From positions 2,937,501-3,001,500 of the forward strand of contig NZ_CP066786.1 of NCBI RefSeq assembly GCF_016598595.1: a DNA stretch of 64,000 nucleotides, given 5' to 3'. Source of the stretch: Martelella lutilitoris. Its GTDB lineage: Bacteria; Pseudomonadota; Alphaproteobacteria; Rhizobiales; Rhizobiaceae. Under the pieces are notes generated by a model. The model ran no database searches, was not told where the DNA came from, and saw only the letters and a list, made by a program, of their open reading frames with translations. A program made the translations under genes and the position numbers. This document shows positions 8,941-18,849 of this stretch, piece by piece (within the stretch, counting starts at the first letter, position 1; each line of letters begins with the position of its first letter).

Positions 8941-9878
8941 CCCCTCACCCTCGGGTCGAACAATGCGTAGCTCAGATCAACGATCAGGTTGATGAGGATC
9001 AGCGTTACGGAAAAGAACAGGATGATGCCCTGCACCACGGGATAGTCCCGGCGCACAATCGCATCGACGGTGAGCCGGCCGATCCCCGGAATATTGAAGA
9101 CGCTTTCGGTTACCACCACGCCGCCGATGAGCGCGGCAAAGCCGATGCCGATGACGGTGACGATCGGCACGCCCGCCGTCTTCAGCACATGCACCGCGAG
9201 AATGCGGCCGGTGCCCATGCCCTTGGCCTTGAGCGTGCGCACGAAATTCTCCTGCAGCACTTCCAGAACGGCGGCCCGCGTGACGCGGGCGATGAGGGCG
9301 GCGAACACGAGCATCAGCGCAATGGAGGGCAGCGTCAGCGAGACAAGCGTTGCCCATATGCCATCCGACAGCGGCTTGTAGCCCTGGACGGGAAACCAGC
9401 GCGCCTTCACGGCGAAGAGATAGACCAGCAGATAGGACGTCGCGAAGACCGGCACGGAGAAGCCGGCAACCGAAAAGGCCATGATGATGCGGTCAACGAG
9501 ACCGTTGGCCCTCCACGCGGCAATCGTGCCGAGCGGGATGGCGACCAGCACGGTCAGCGTCATCGTATAGGCGGCAAGCATGAAGGTCGGCTCGATGCGC
9601 TGGGCGATCAGTTCCGTCACCGGCTTGCCCGAATAGACGCTTGCGCCGAGATCAAGACGGACGGCATCGGAAAACCAGATGACGAACTGCGCCGGCAGGG
9701 ACTGATCGAGATGCAGCCGCTGGCGAATCTGCTCCACCTGGGCGGGGCTCGCATTGTCGCCGGCGATCAGCAGCGCCGGGTCGCCCGGCGCCAGATGCAC
9801 TAGAAGAAAGATGAAGACCGAGACCAGAAGCAGGGTCGGTATGGCCGCAGCCAGTCGGCCAAGAATATAAGCCGGCAC
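8937..9878 (-). CDS. Dipeptide-type ABC transporter permease (DppB class), GTG start
   Basis: The protein has an N-terminal membrane helix (IPTLLLVSVFIFLLVHLAPGD), a periplasmic loop and a C-terminal transport domain, as in DppB/OppB/GsiC. I choose the GTG at 9878 (313 residues) because a strong GGGAGGAA ribosome site sits just before it. The longer frame begins with a TTG at 9905 with no such site. It follows the binding-protein gene after a 65-base spacer that carries a hairpin. Confidence 0.92.
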   Translation of the reverse strand: MPAYILGRLAAAIPTLLLVSVFIFLLVHLAPGDPALLIAGDNASPAQVEQIRQRLHLDQSLPAQFVIWFSDAVRLDLGASVYSGKPVTELIAQRIEPTFMLAAYTMTLTVLVAIPLGTIAAWRANGLVDRIIMAFSVAGFSVPVFATSYLLVYLFAVKARWFPVQGYKPLSDGIWATLVSLTLPSIALMLVFAALIARVTRAAVLEVLQENFVRTLKAKGMGTGRILAVHVLKTAGVPIVTVIGIGFAALIGGVVVTESVFNIPGIGRLTVDAIVRRDYPVVQGIILFFSVTLILINLIVDLSYALFDPRVRG

Positions 9879-9905
9879 GCGTTCCTCCCGGAAAGTGTGG
9901 TGCAA

Positions 9906-9936
9906 GACGGGCCGGGGTCACTCGCCTCGGCCCGTC
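9906..9936 (-). promoter_or_regulatory. Intercistronic hairpin between binding-protein and permease genes
   Basis: GACGGGCCG and CGGCCCGTC form a perfect 9-base stem around a 13-base loop, just after the binding-protein stop. No T run follows. Such hairpins commonly protect the 3' end of the binding-protein message so that it is made in excess over the permeases. That role is inferred. Confidence 0.55.
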
Positions 9937-9943
9937 ATGATAA

Positions 9944-11518
9944 TCAGTTTTCAGCGCGCGACACATTCCAGAAGAACGGAACGGGGCTTTCGATATAGCC
10001 TTCGAGATCGGTCGAAAGGCCCTGGCTCGGATAAACCTGGCCAAGCGGAACGTAGGGCACGAGATCATGCGTGACCTCCTGCATGCGCGTGGCCAGCAGC
10101 TTCTGCTCTTCCGGATCGCTCGTTGCCGCGAACTGCTCGCGCAGCGCCTGCAGTTCTTCCGAGCAGGCCCAGCCGAACCAGCCATCCTCACAGGCGCCGG
10201 CGACATAGACATTCGTCATCGGGTTGATCTGGTCGACATAGCCCCAGCCGGTGAAGAACAGGTTCCAGCCGCCGTCCGCGACCGGCTCCTTCGACGCGCG
10301 CCGGGTGGAAACCGTCGCCCAGTCGGCAATCTGCTCGTCGACGACGAAGCCCGCTTCCTCCAGCATCGGCTTCAACACGGAATAGGCTGCGTCCTGCCCG
10401 GCGATATCGGTCACATGCATGATGTGGACCGGCGTGCCGTCATAACCGGCCTCTTCAAGCAGAGCCTTGGCCGCCTCCACATCGCGGGTCAGCACCCGGT
10501 CGGTGTTGACGTCGCTTTCGAACGGCGTGTTGCAGAAGAAGACGGCCGCGCAGATCTCGTAGAGGTCGGTATTGTCGCCGTTCATCGCCTGCATGAAGGG
10601 CTCCTGCTCGAGCGCGAGCTGCAGCGCATGGCGGATTTTCGGGTTGTCGAAGGGCGGGTTCAGATGGTTGACGACCAGCTGCAGCGAATTGCCGGACTGA
10701 AGCGCCGGTTCGGCCACCGCCTCGTTCTGGCCTTCGAACAGCGGCAGCATGTCGGCCGGCACCTCTTCCATCCAGTCGATCTCGCCGGCGAGCAGCGCAT
10801 CGATCGCGGTCGCCGTGTCGGGAATGTTGACGATCTCGATACGGTCGAAGCCCGCGACCTTTCCGCCTGCGGCCATGGAGGCCGGCTCGTCTCGCGGCAC
10901 ATATCCCTCGAATTTTTCGTAGGGGGCGATCGAGCCCGGCACCCATTCATCGACCAGCAGACGGTAGGGGCCGGAGCCGACCGGTTCGGTCACCGGGTTG
11001 CCCGGATCCTGTTCGGCCAGCCGTTTGGGCATGATCACCGGGATATTGGAGGAAATCTTGCCGATCGCCGGCAAGACCTGGGCCCAGGGCTCGGCCATGG
11101 TGATCACAAGCGTTTTGTCATCGGCGGCTTCGATGCTGTCCATCTTCGAAAACATGATCTTGCCGAGCCCGTCGACCTTGCCCCATCTCTGAAGCGAGGC
11201 CACGGCATCATCCGCCGTCACCGGACTGCCGTCATGGAAGGTCAGACCCTCGCGCAGCGTGATCGTATAGACGAGATCGTCATCGGAAATATCGACGCTC
11301 TCGGCCATCTGCGGGCGGACTTCGAAATTCTCGTCCAGCGCGAACAGCACGTCATAGATCAGATAGCTGGCGTTGCGGATGGTGTAGTTGGTCGTCGAGA
11401 TCGGATCGACGGAATTGATATCGCCGTTCATGCGCAGACGAAGCACGCTGTCATCGGCAAAGGCCGGCGCGGCGGCGGACGCCAGGGCGGCGGCCAGAAA
11501 CAAGGCGGATGTCTTCAA
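9944..11518 (-). CDS. Family 5 extracellular solute-binding protein (DppA/OppA class), TTG start
   Basis: The product is a periplasmic SBP_bac_5 protein of 524 residues. A Sec signal peptide (KTSALFLAAALASAAAPAFA) is followed by the mature start DDSVLRLRMNGD and the family motifs YLIYDVLF and TITLREGLTFHDGSPVTADD. I set the start at the TTG at 11518 because GGGAGG lies 5 bases upstream and the signal peptide begins right there. The longer open frame adds 27 residues unlike any leader. It is the first gene of the operon running to the hydrolase. The ligand may be a peptide, an oligosaccharide or another compound, since this SBP class is broad. Confidence 0.92.
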   Translation of the reverse strand: MKTSALFLAAALASAAAPAFADDSVLRLRMNGDINSVDPISTTNYTIRNASYLIYDVLFALDENFEVRPQMAESVDISDDDLVYTITLREGLTFHDGSPVTADDAVASLQRWGKVDGLGKIMFSKMDSIEAADDKTLVITMAEPWAQVLPAIGKISSNIPVIMPKRLAEQDPGNPVTEPVGSGPYRLLVDEWVPGSIAPYEKFEGYVPRDEPASMAAGGKVAGFDRIEIVNIPDTATAIDALLAGEIDWMEEVPADMLPLFEGQNEAVAEPALQSGNSLQLVVNHLNPPFDNPKIRHALQLALEQEPFMQAMNGDNTDLYEICAAVFFCNTPFESDVNTDRVLTRDVEAAKALLEEAGYDGTPVHIMHVTDIAGQDAAYSVLKPMLEEAGFVVDEQIADWATVSTRRASKEPVADGGWNLFFTGWGYVDQINPMTNVYVAGACEDGWFGWACSEELQALREQFAATSDPEEQKLLATRMQEVTHDLVPYVPLGQVYPSQGLSTDLEGYIESPVPFFWNVSRAEN

Positions 11519-11582
11519 TTTTCCCTCCCGAAACACGCAACCTTTCGCATCCTCCACGATAAGGTCGCCTTTATCCCCTATT

Positions 11583-11622
11583 TTTCGTATACTAAACACA
11601 CGAAACGTTACGTATTTAACGT
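11583..11622. promoter_or_regulatory. Divergent promoter/operator region of LacI-type regulator and ABC operon
   Basis: The gap between the divergent genes contains two nested inverted repeats: TTTCGT (11583-11588) with ACGAAA (11600-11605), and ACGTTA (11605-11610) with TAACGT (11617-11622). LacI-family operators are palindromic and usually sit at such divergent promoters, so this is the best operator candidate. I cannot assign the -10 and -35 boxes with confidence. Confidence 0.5.
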
Positions 11623-11713
11623 GGAATCAAACAATGATCAAGCCGATTCCGCTGAACACGCTGGCGATTTGAAAAAAACCGTGTAAACAGAGGGTATTGA
11701 ATCAGGGGGAAAA

Positions 11714-12733
11714 ATGGCCACAATCAAGGATGTAGCGAAGGCCGCCGGCGTCTCCGTAACCACCGTTTCCGCCACGATCAATGACAGCGCGCCGGTCAGC
11801 GCAACGTTACGCGCCCGGGTCAATGCCGCGATCGCGGCCGTTGGCTACGTGCCCAATCCGGTGGCACGGAACCTGCGCCTCGGCCGCTCGCGCCAGATCG
11901 GCCTGCTCGTGCCCGACATTGCCGCGCCCTATGCGGCCAGCATTGCCCGCAGCATGCAGGCGGCGCTCTCCGACAAGGGCTATTCGATGTTCTTCGCCTC
12001 CAACGGCGACGATCCCGCACGCGAACTGGCCGATATTGCGCGCATGAGCGACCATCAGGTGGCGGGGCTGGTGCTCTTTCCCACATGCCTCGGCGAGCGC
12101 TACGCGGAAAACATCATCCCCGCGCTCAGGCGCCCGACCGTGATCATCGACCGCATCATAGAAGGCGCGCCGTTTGATTGCGTCGTTGACGACAATGCGC
12201 TTGGCGCCCGCCTGATCGTTCACCACCTTCTGCAGCTCGGCCACCGCGACATTGCCGTGATCGCGGGCCGCACCGGCATTTCGGTGTCCGACGACAGGCT
12301 GGAAGGCACCCGTGCGGCGCTCAGCGAGGCCGGACACCCGGTTCCGGACAACTTCGTCTACACCCATCATCAACGCGAGGATCAGGCCTTCCGGGCCGCG
12401 CAGGATCTGATGTCGCGGCAGAACCGGCCGACGGCGATCGTGACGATCAACACGATGCAGACCCGCGGCGTGCTGCAGGGCCTGAAGTCGATGGGGCTGA
12501 AGGCGCCGGATGACGTCTCGCTGATTTCCTTCGACGGGCTGCATTTTTCAGCCGGATTCGATCCCGAGATCACCTCGCTCGATCAGGACATTCCGGCGAT
12601 CGCCGAAGCCGCCGCCGGAATGTTGATCGAGCGGCTGGAGGCCGAGGACACGACCGCCCGGGCCACGCCTCCGCGGCTCCTGCGCCTGCCGTCGCGGCTG
12701 ATCGTGCGCTCGTCCTGCCGCAGGCGCGGCTGA
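11714..12733 (+). CDS. LacI-family transcriptional regulator
   Basis: The 339-residue protein opens with a canonical LacI helix-turn-helix (ATIKDVAKAAGVSVTTVSATI, in which residues 3-22 form the helices) and a hinge region near residues 45-58 (PNPVARNLRLGRS). A periplasmic-binding-protein-like effector domain starts at QIGLLVPDI. A GGGGGAA ribosome site precedes the ATG. It is divergent from the peptide-type ABC operon and probably controls it. LacI-family effectors are usually sugars or nucleosides, which is unusual for a peptide-class transporter and hints that the imported compound is a carbohydrate or glycoside. Confidence 0.93.
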   Translation: MATIKDVAKAAGVSVTTVSATINDSAPVSATLRARVNAAIAAVGYVPNPVARNLRLGRSRQIGLLVPDIAAPYAASIARSMQAALSDKGYSMFFASNGDDPARELADIARMSDHQVAGLVLFPTCLGERYAENIIPALRRPTVIIDRIIEGAPFDCVVDDNALGARLIVHHLLQLGHRDIAVIAGRTGISVSDDRLEGTRAALSEAGHPVPDNFVYTHHQREDQAFRAAQDLMSRQNRPTAIVTINTMQTRGVLQGLKSMGLKAPDDVSLISFDGLHFSAGFDPEITSLDQDIPAIAEAAAGMLIERLEAEDTTARATPPRLLRLPSRLIVRSSCRRRG

Positions 12734-12750
12734 CAGGCCGCGCAGAACGC

Positions 12751-12793
12751 AAAAAAAGGGGGGGGGGGGCAGAGCGGAAACCGCCCTGCCCCC
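12751..12793 (-). terminator. Terminator between convergent lacI-type and gguB genes, with a G12 tract
   Basis: On the plus strand there are seven A, twelve G (12758-12769), then CAGAGCGG-AAA-CCGCCCTGCCCCC. The stem pairs 12765-12777 with 12781-12793 and has one internal A/C mismatch. Read on the minus strand, the hairpin is followed by a C run and then seven T, so it can terminate the ggu operon. It may also serve the regulator gene. The G12 homopolymer is prone to slippage. Confidence 0.65.
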
Positions 12794-12821
12794 TTTGATT
12801 CTCGACCCGTGGCTTTCGCCG

Positions 12822-14021
12822 TCAGGCCTTGTTCTTGTTGTAGACGTCGAAGACGACGGCCGCGAGCAGGACGAGGCCCTTGATCACCTGCTGGTAGTCG
12901 ATGCCGATGCCCATGATCGACATGCCGTTGTTCATGATGCCCATGATGAAGGCGCCGACAACCGCGCCGACGATCTTGCCGACGCCGCCGGACATCGAGG
13001 CGCCGCCGATGAAGACGGCCGCGATGACATCGAGCTCGAAGCCGTTGCCGGCCTTCGGAGTTGCGATGTTGAGGCGGGCTGCAAAAACGAGACCGGCCAG
13101 GGCTGCGAGCATGCCCATGTTGACGAAGACGATGAAATTCAGCCGTCTCGTGTTGATGCCGGAAAGGGCTGCCGCCTTCTCATTGCCGCCGATCGCATAA
13201 ACGCGGCGGCCGAAGGTCGTGCTTTCGGTGATGAAGGTGTAGATCACCGTCAGGATCGCCATGGAGACCAGAACGTTCGGCAGGCCGCGGAAGGAAGCGA
13301 GCTTCCACGAGACGAAGACCAGGACCGCCGCGACGATGATGTTGCGGCCGAGGAAGAAGGAATAGGGTTCATCCTCGATGCCGTAGGCAACATTGCGCGA
13401 ACGGGCCCGCCAGGCGAGATAGACGATCGCGGCGGCGGCGATGATGCCGGCGGCAAGCGCCGTCATGTTCGGCTTTCCAACCCCGAAAATGTCCGGCACG
13501 AAGCCCGTGGACAAGAGCTGGAACGAGCTTGGGAAGGGACCGACGGACTGGCCGTTCAGGAGCCACAGCGACAGGCCGCGGAAGATCAGCATGCCCGCCA
13601 GCGTGACGATGAAGGACGGGATCTTCCAGTAGGCGACCCAGTAACCCTGCCACGCGCCGATCAGCATGCCGGCGAAGATGCAGGCGAAGATCGTGACGAT
13701 GACCGGCACGTTCCATTGCACGATCAGCACGGCGGCAAGCGCGCCGATGAAACCGACGATGGAGCCGACGGACAGGTCGATATGCCCCGCCACGATGATC
13801 ATCAGCATGCCAAGCGCCATGATGATGACATAGGAGTTCTGCAGGAACAGGTTGGTGATGTTGACCGGGCGCATCAGAACGCCGTCGGTCACGATCTGGA
13901 AGAAGGCGATAATGACTATCAGCGCAAGCAAGATGCCGTAGTCGCGCATTCTCAGCGTCAGGTAGGAGCGAATCGAGGGTTTGCTCTGGCCTGCATTTTC
14001 CTCAGGAGTATTCATCGTCAT
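12822..14021 (-). CDS. gguB: Sugar ABC transporter permease, GguB/XylH type
   Basis: The 399-residue integral membrane protein has about ten hydrophobic segments and the BPD_transp_2 signature AGHIDLSVGSIVGFIGA near residues 78-94, plus a C-terminal AAVFIGGASMSGGVGKIVG motif. This is the RbsC/XylH/GguB family of CUT2 permeases. It lies 6 bases after gguA, and a ChvE-like protein gene heads the operon, matching the Agrobacterium chvE-gguA-gguB set. A second in-frame ATG two codons downstream is also possible. It probably imports aldoses such as arabinose, galactose, xylose or glucose. Confidence 0.92.
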   Translation of the reverse strand: MTMNTPEENAGQSKPSIRSYLTLRMRDYGILLALIVIIAFFQIVTDGVLMRPVNITNLFLQNSYVIIMALGMLMIIVAGHIDLSVGSIVGFIGALAAVLIVQWNVPVIVTIFACIFAGMLIGAWQGYWVAYWKIPSFIVTLAGMLIFRGLSLWLLNGQSVGPFPSSFQLLSTGFVPDIFGVGKPNMTALAAGIIAAAAIVYLAWRARSRNVAYGIEDEPYSFFLGRNIIVAAVLVFVSWKLASFRGLPNVLVSMAILTVIYTFITESTTFGRRVYAIGGNEKAAALSGINTRRLNFIVFVNMGMLAALAGLVFAARLNIATPKAGNGFELDVIAAVFIGGASMSGGVGKIVGAVVGAFIMGIMNNGMSIMGIGIDYQQVIKGLVLLAAVVFDVYNKNKA

Positions 14022-14027
14022 CTCTTT

Positions 14028-15548
<1,521 letters not shown>

Positions 15549-15578
15549 GACACCCTCACCCGGCTGGCGCCCGGCACC

Positions 15579-15603
15579 GCCGCCGACCGGAGCGGCCGGC
15601 GGC
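15579..15603 (-). promoter_or_regulatory. Intercistronic hairpin between chvE and gguA
   Basis: GCCGCCG and CGGCGGC form a 7-base GC-only stem around an 11-base loop in the 79-base spacer after the binding-protein stop. The position is the usual one for an mRNA-stabilising or partial-termination hairpin after a binding-protein gene. Confidence 0.5.
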
Positions 15604-15627
15604 AGGCCCCACGCGAAGCTCTCGGGG

Positions 15628-16701
15628 TTACTCTTCGATCTGCTTCATCGTGTAGTAGCCGCTGTCGTCGACCAGGATCTGCTTCCAGTTGTCCTTGGTC
15701 ACGGCGACCGGCTCCAGCAGATAGGACGGCACGACCTTGTCGCCATTGTTGTAGGTCGAGGTGTCGTTGATTTCCGGCTGCTTGCCCTCGGAAATCGCCT
15801 CGACCATGCCGACGGTGACTTCGGCAAGCTTGCGGGTATCCTTGAAGATCGAGGAATACTGCAGGCCTTCGATGATCGCCTTCACGTTCGGCAGGTTCGA
15901 ATCCTGGCCGGTGATGATCGGCATCTTCATGTCGCCGGAGCCGTAGCCGAGGCTCTTCAGCGAGGAGATCGCGCCCATGGCGAGGTCATCGTTGGAGGCA
16001 TAGACGCCGTGCAGCGGCTGCTGCGTGTAATAGGCCGAAAGCAGGTTGTCCATGCGCGCCTGGGCGGCAGCATTCGACCAGTTCAGCGTGCCGATCTTGT
16101 CCATGCCCATCTGGCCCGACGGGATGACGATGTCGCCGGAATCGATCAGCGGCTGGATCACCGACATGGCGCCGTTGTAGAAGAAATAGGCGTTGTTGTC
16201 GTCGGGCGACCCACCGAAGAGCTCGACATTCCAGGGGTGAACGTCGGGGAAGCGGGACTTCAGGCCTTCGACCAGGCTGTTGCCCTGAATGACACCGACC
16301 TTGAAGTTGTCGAAGGTGGCGTAATAATCGACATTCGGCGTGTTGAGGATGAGGCGGTCATAGGCAATGACCGGAATGCCCGCTGCTGCGGCATTGGCCA
16401 GCGGCGCCGTCAGCGAGCCGCCGTCGATCGCGGCGATCACGAGGACGTCGACGCCCTTGGTGATCATGTTCTCGACTTGCGAGAGCTGCGCGGGAATTTC
16501 GTTTTCGGCGTATTGCAGGTCGGTCTTGTAGCCGGCTTCCTGGAACTGCTGCACCATGGACGCGCCGTCCTTGTTCCAGCGGTCCAGACCCTTGGTCGGC
16601 ATGGCGATGCCGACATAGCCCTTGTCGGCTGCGATCGCCGGCGCCGCAAGCGCCGCCACGGCCACGCTTGCGGCAGCAAGCATCGAGATAACGCTTTTCA
16701 T
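15628..16701 (-). CDS. chvE: ChvE-like multiple-sugar-binding periplasmic protein
   Basis: The start is ATG at 16701, preceded by GGGAGAGA. The 357-residue product has a Sec signal peptide ([19 protein letters not shown], cleavage after AIA) and then the Peripla_BP_4 fold beginning [11 protein letters not shown]. Pocket-type segments seen are [35 protein letters not shown] and ITGQDSN. In Agrobacterium, ChvE binds several aldoses and also cooperates with VirA. Here only the transport role is supported, through the adjacent gguA and gguB. A close paralogue of equal length lies immediately upstream. Confidence 0.9.
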   Translation of the reverse strand: MKSVISMLAAASVAVAALAAPAIAADKGYVGIAMPTKGLDRWNKDGASMVQQFQEAGYKTDLQYAENEIPAQLSQVENMITKGVDVLVIAAIDGGSLTAPLANAAAAGIPVIAYDRLILNTPNVDYYATFDNFKVGVIQGNSLVEGLKSRFPDVHPWNVELFGGSPDDNNAYFFYNGAMSVIQPLIDSGDIVIPSGQMGMDKIGTLNWSNAAAQARMDNLLSAYYTQQPLHGVYASNDDLAMGAISSLKSLGYGSGDMKMPIITGQDSNLPNVKAIIEGLQYSSIFKDTRKLAEVTVGMVEAISEGKQPEINDTSTYNNGDKVVPSYLLEPVAVTKDNWKQILVDDSGYYTMKQIEE

Positions 16702-16879
16702 GTCTCTCTCCCATTTGGAGGTCGAAGGCTTCCGGCCACGACCTCGACTTGAAACGTAATGCCATCGGTCGAAACGCTTTTCAGCGTCCTTCCGGCTCCT
16801 TCCGCGAGGCACCCGGCACTTGCCGGTTCTGGCCATCGCGGACGGGGGTGACGATACATCTTGAGGCACGTTAGTCAAA

Positions 16880-16957
16880 TCAATTTATTCGATTGAAAAC
16901 ACTTTGTGCGCTGCAAAACATGTACTTTTTGACAAACGTCATATACTGTCATTTGTC
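16880..16957. promoter_or_regulatory. AT-rich promoter/operator region upstream of chvE
   Basis: Between the two binding-protein genes, an AT-rich stretch holds two inverted repeats: TCAAT (16880-16884) with ATTGA (16892-16896), and GACAAA (16931-16936) with TTTGTC (16952-16957). With a terminator for the upstream paralogue at 17064-17095, this suggests that chvE-gguA-gguB has its own promoter here. No regulator gene is adjacent, unlike the gbpR-chvE arrangement of Agrobacterium. Confidence 0.45.
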
Positions 16958-17063
16958 GTTATTTTTCTCTTTAGACCGTACTTAAATCAGCAATCTCCGG
17001 CATGCTGCGCCTGCACAATTGCGCTTCGACCGGAAACTAGCAGCAAACGGCCGCGGAAACCAG

Positions 17064-17095
17064 AAAAAGGCGGAGCCCGCGCCCCGCCTTTTCTT
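17064..17095 (-). terminator. Intrinsic terminator after the second chvE-like gene
   Basis: AAAAGGCGG (17065-17073) and CCGCCTTTT (17084-17092) form a perfect 9-base stem with a 10-base loop. On the minus strand it is followed by a T run, and it lies 12 bases beyond the stop codon. It probably separates expression of this gene from the downstream chvE-gguA-gguB. Confidence 0.75.
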
Positions 17096-17107
17096 TCATG
17101 TCCGGAT

Positions 17108-18181
17108 TTATTCCTTGATCTGCTCGAGCGTGTAGTAGCCGCTCTGGTCGACCAGGATTTCCTCCCAGTTCGACCCGTCGACGGCAACCGGCGCGAGCAG
17201 ATAGGAGGGCACGACCTTCACGCCGTTGTCATAGGTCGTGGTGTCGTTGATCTCCGGCTCGCCGCCTTCAAGCAGCGCCTCGACCATGCCGACGGTGACG
17301 CGGGCAAGTTCGCGGGTGTCCTTGAAAACGGTGGAGTACTGCTCGCCCATATTGATCGACTTGATCGAGGGCAGTTCGGCGTCCTGGCCGGTCACGATCG
17401 GCATCTTCTGGTCGCCGGAGCCGTAGCCGACGCCCTTGAGCGAAGACAGGATGCCGATGGAAAGCCCGTCATAGGGAGACAGGACGCCGTGGATGGTCTC
17501 GTCGGTATAGTTTGCCGACAGAAGGTTATCCATGCGCGCCTGGGCGACGGCGCCGTCCCAGCGCAGCGTGCCGACCTGGTTCATGCCCATCTGGCCGGAA
17601 ACGATGTCGATCTTGCCGTCATCGATCAGCGGCTGCAGCACCGACATGGCGCCGTCATAGAAGTAATAGGCGTTGTTGTCGTCCGGCGAGCCGCCGAACA
17701 GTTCGACATTCCAGACCTCTTCGTCCGGGAAACGCTCCTCAAGGCCCTTGACGAGGCTGGAGCCTTGCTGGACGCCGACCTGGAAGTTGTCGAAGGTGGC
17801 GTAATAGTCGACGTCGCCGCTCTCCCGGATCAGGCGGTCATAGGCGACGACGGGAATGCCGGCGGCGGCCGCATTGGCGAGCGCGTTGGACAGCGTCGTG
17901 CCGTCGATCGAGGCGATGACCAGGGCATCGACGCCCTTGGTGATCATGTTCTCGATCTGCGACAGCTGGTTGGGAATATTGTCCTCGGCATATTGAAGGT
18001 CGGTGGCGTAACCGGCTTCGTTGAACTGCCGGACCATGGATTCGCCGTCGGAAATCCAGCGGGCGGACGATTTCGTCGGCATGGCGATGCCGATCGTGCC
18101 CTTGTCCTGCGCAAAGGCCGGCACCGCAAAGGATGTCACCGCCATTGCCGCAATGGCGAATGCAGATACTACGAGTTTCAT
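17108..18181 (-). CDS. Second ChvE-like sugar-binding protein (tandem paralogue)
   Basis: ATG at 18181 with GGGAGAGAGAG just before it gives a 357-residue protein, the same length as its downstream neighbour and alignable to it without gaps by eye. It has a Sec signal peptide (cleavage near AFAQDKG) and the same fold. The stretches [21 protein letters not shown] and VTGQD are kept. [11 protein letters not shown] replaces [11 protein letters not shown], and [10 protein letters not shown] replaces [10 protein letters not shown]. These changes lie in ligand-facing parts of the family fold, so its ligand range probably differs. It has no permease of its own and may share GguA/GguB. Confidence 0.9.
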   Translation of the reverse strand: MKLVVSAFAIAAMAVTSFAVPAFAQDKGTIGIAMPTKSSARWISDGESMVRQFNEAGYATDLQYAEDNIPNQLSQIENMITKGVDALVIASIDGTTLSNALANAAAAGIPVVAYDRLIRESGDVDYYATFDNFQVGVQQGSSLVKGLEERFPDEEVWNVELFGGSPDDNNAYYFYDGAMSVLQPLIDDGKIDIVSGQMGMNQVGTLRWDGAVAQARMDNLLSANYTDETIHGVLSPYDGLSIGILSSLKGVGYGSGDQKMPIVTGQDAELPSIKSINMGEQYSTVFKDTRELARVTVGMVEALLEGGEPEINDTTTYDNGVKVVPSYLLAPVAVDGSNWEEILVDQSGYYTLEQIKE

Positions 18182-18604
18182 CTCTCTCTCCCAATTCACG
18201 AAACGTGCGTTTCGTCTGCCCCCGCACCGGGCGCACCACCCGGCGTCTTCCGCCCTCCCGGCGGGCTGAAACGAAGCCGTGAGCGGGTCGCAGATCGCGT
18301 CTCGAACCTCGTTCAAGGGGCGTGGGGTGTCAAATTGAGAACGCCGAAGCAGATATACCAATTCTGCTATATGTCGACCGGGATGGACATTAACATTCTG
18401 GCGTAAATGACTTTTTCACGGCAGACACTCAATGTTAGTAGACACTTACTTATACTTTGGTCTATAGCTCCCCGGCCGCCTGCGCACCGACGGATGCACG
18501 GGCCTGCGGCCTTTCCGAGCCTTTTGTCTTTTTTGCGATTGATGCGCGCCCAAAGCTGCGCTAAACAACGCGGCAATGCGATCCCGCCAGGCGGGAACGC
18601 AAGG
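18182..18604. other. Intergenic region upstream of the chvE paralogue, with operator-like repeat
   Basis: No gene is seen in these 423 bases. The promoter of the chvE paralogue should lie here. The AT-rich middle contains an inverted repeat AGCAGA (18348-18353) with TCTGCT (18363-18368), a candidate operator, and two AGACACT copies about 20 bases apart near 18420-18450. The end of the region leads into the tRNA gene. Confidence 0.4.
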
Positions 18605-18681
18605 GCGCCCGTAGCTCAGCTGGATAGAGTGTTGGATTCCGATTCCAAAGGTCACAGGTTCGAATCCTGTCGGGCGCGCCA
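18605..18681 (+). tRNA. tRNA-Arg (anticodon CCG)
   Basis: The sequence folds as a 77-base cloverleaf. The acceptor stem is GCGCCCG with CGGGCGC, the D arm starts GCTCAGCTGGATA, and the anticodon stem TTGGA/TCCAA encloses loop TTCCGAT with anticodon CCG. The T arm is ACAGG-TTCGAAT-CCTGT, and discriminator G and an encoded CCA follow. It reads the codon CGG, common in this GC-rich genome. Confidence 0.95.
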
Positions 18682-18849
18682 TTTCCCCTCCTGATCCTGC
18701 CGCGGCAGTTCGGTTCCAACAGGAGCCGGCGTCGTTCGGTCTTCTTCGACTCACAATCTTGTGTGATGCCAGCCCCTTGCCGGGCACCGGATCGCGCCTA
18801 GCTCAATGGCGAGGACGATGTTCGCATCTCATGCCAGAGGAGGCCGCCC

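Noticed and set aside
18605..18681. tRNA-Arg as an integration site
   Set aside because: No integrase, no repeated tRNA 3' end and no change in gene content nearby.
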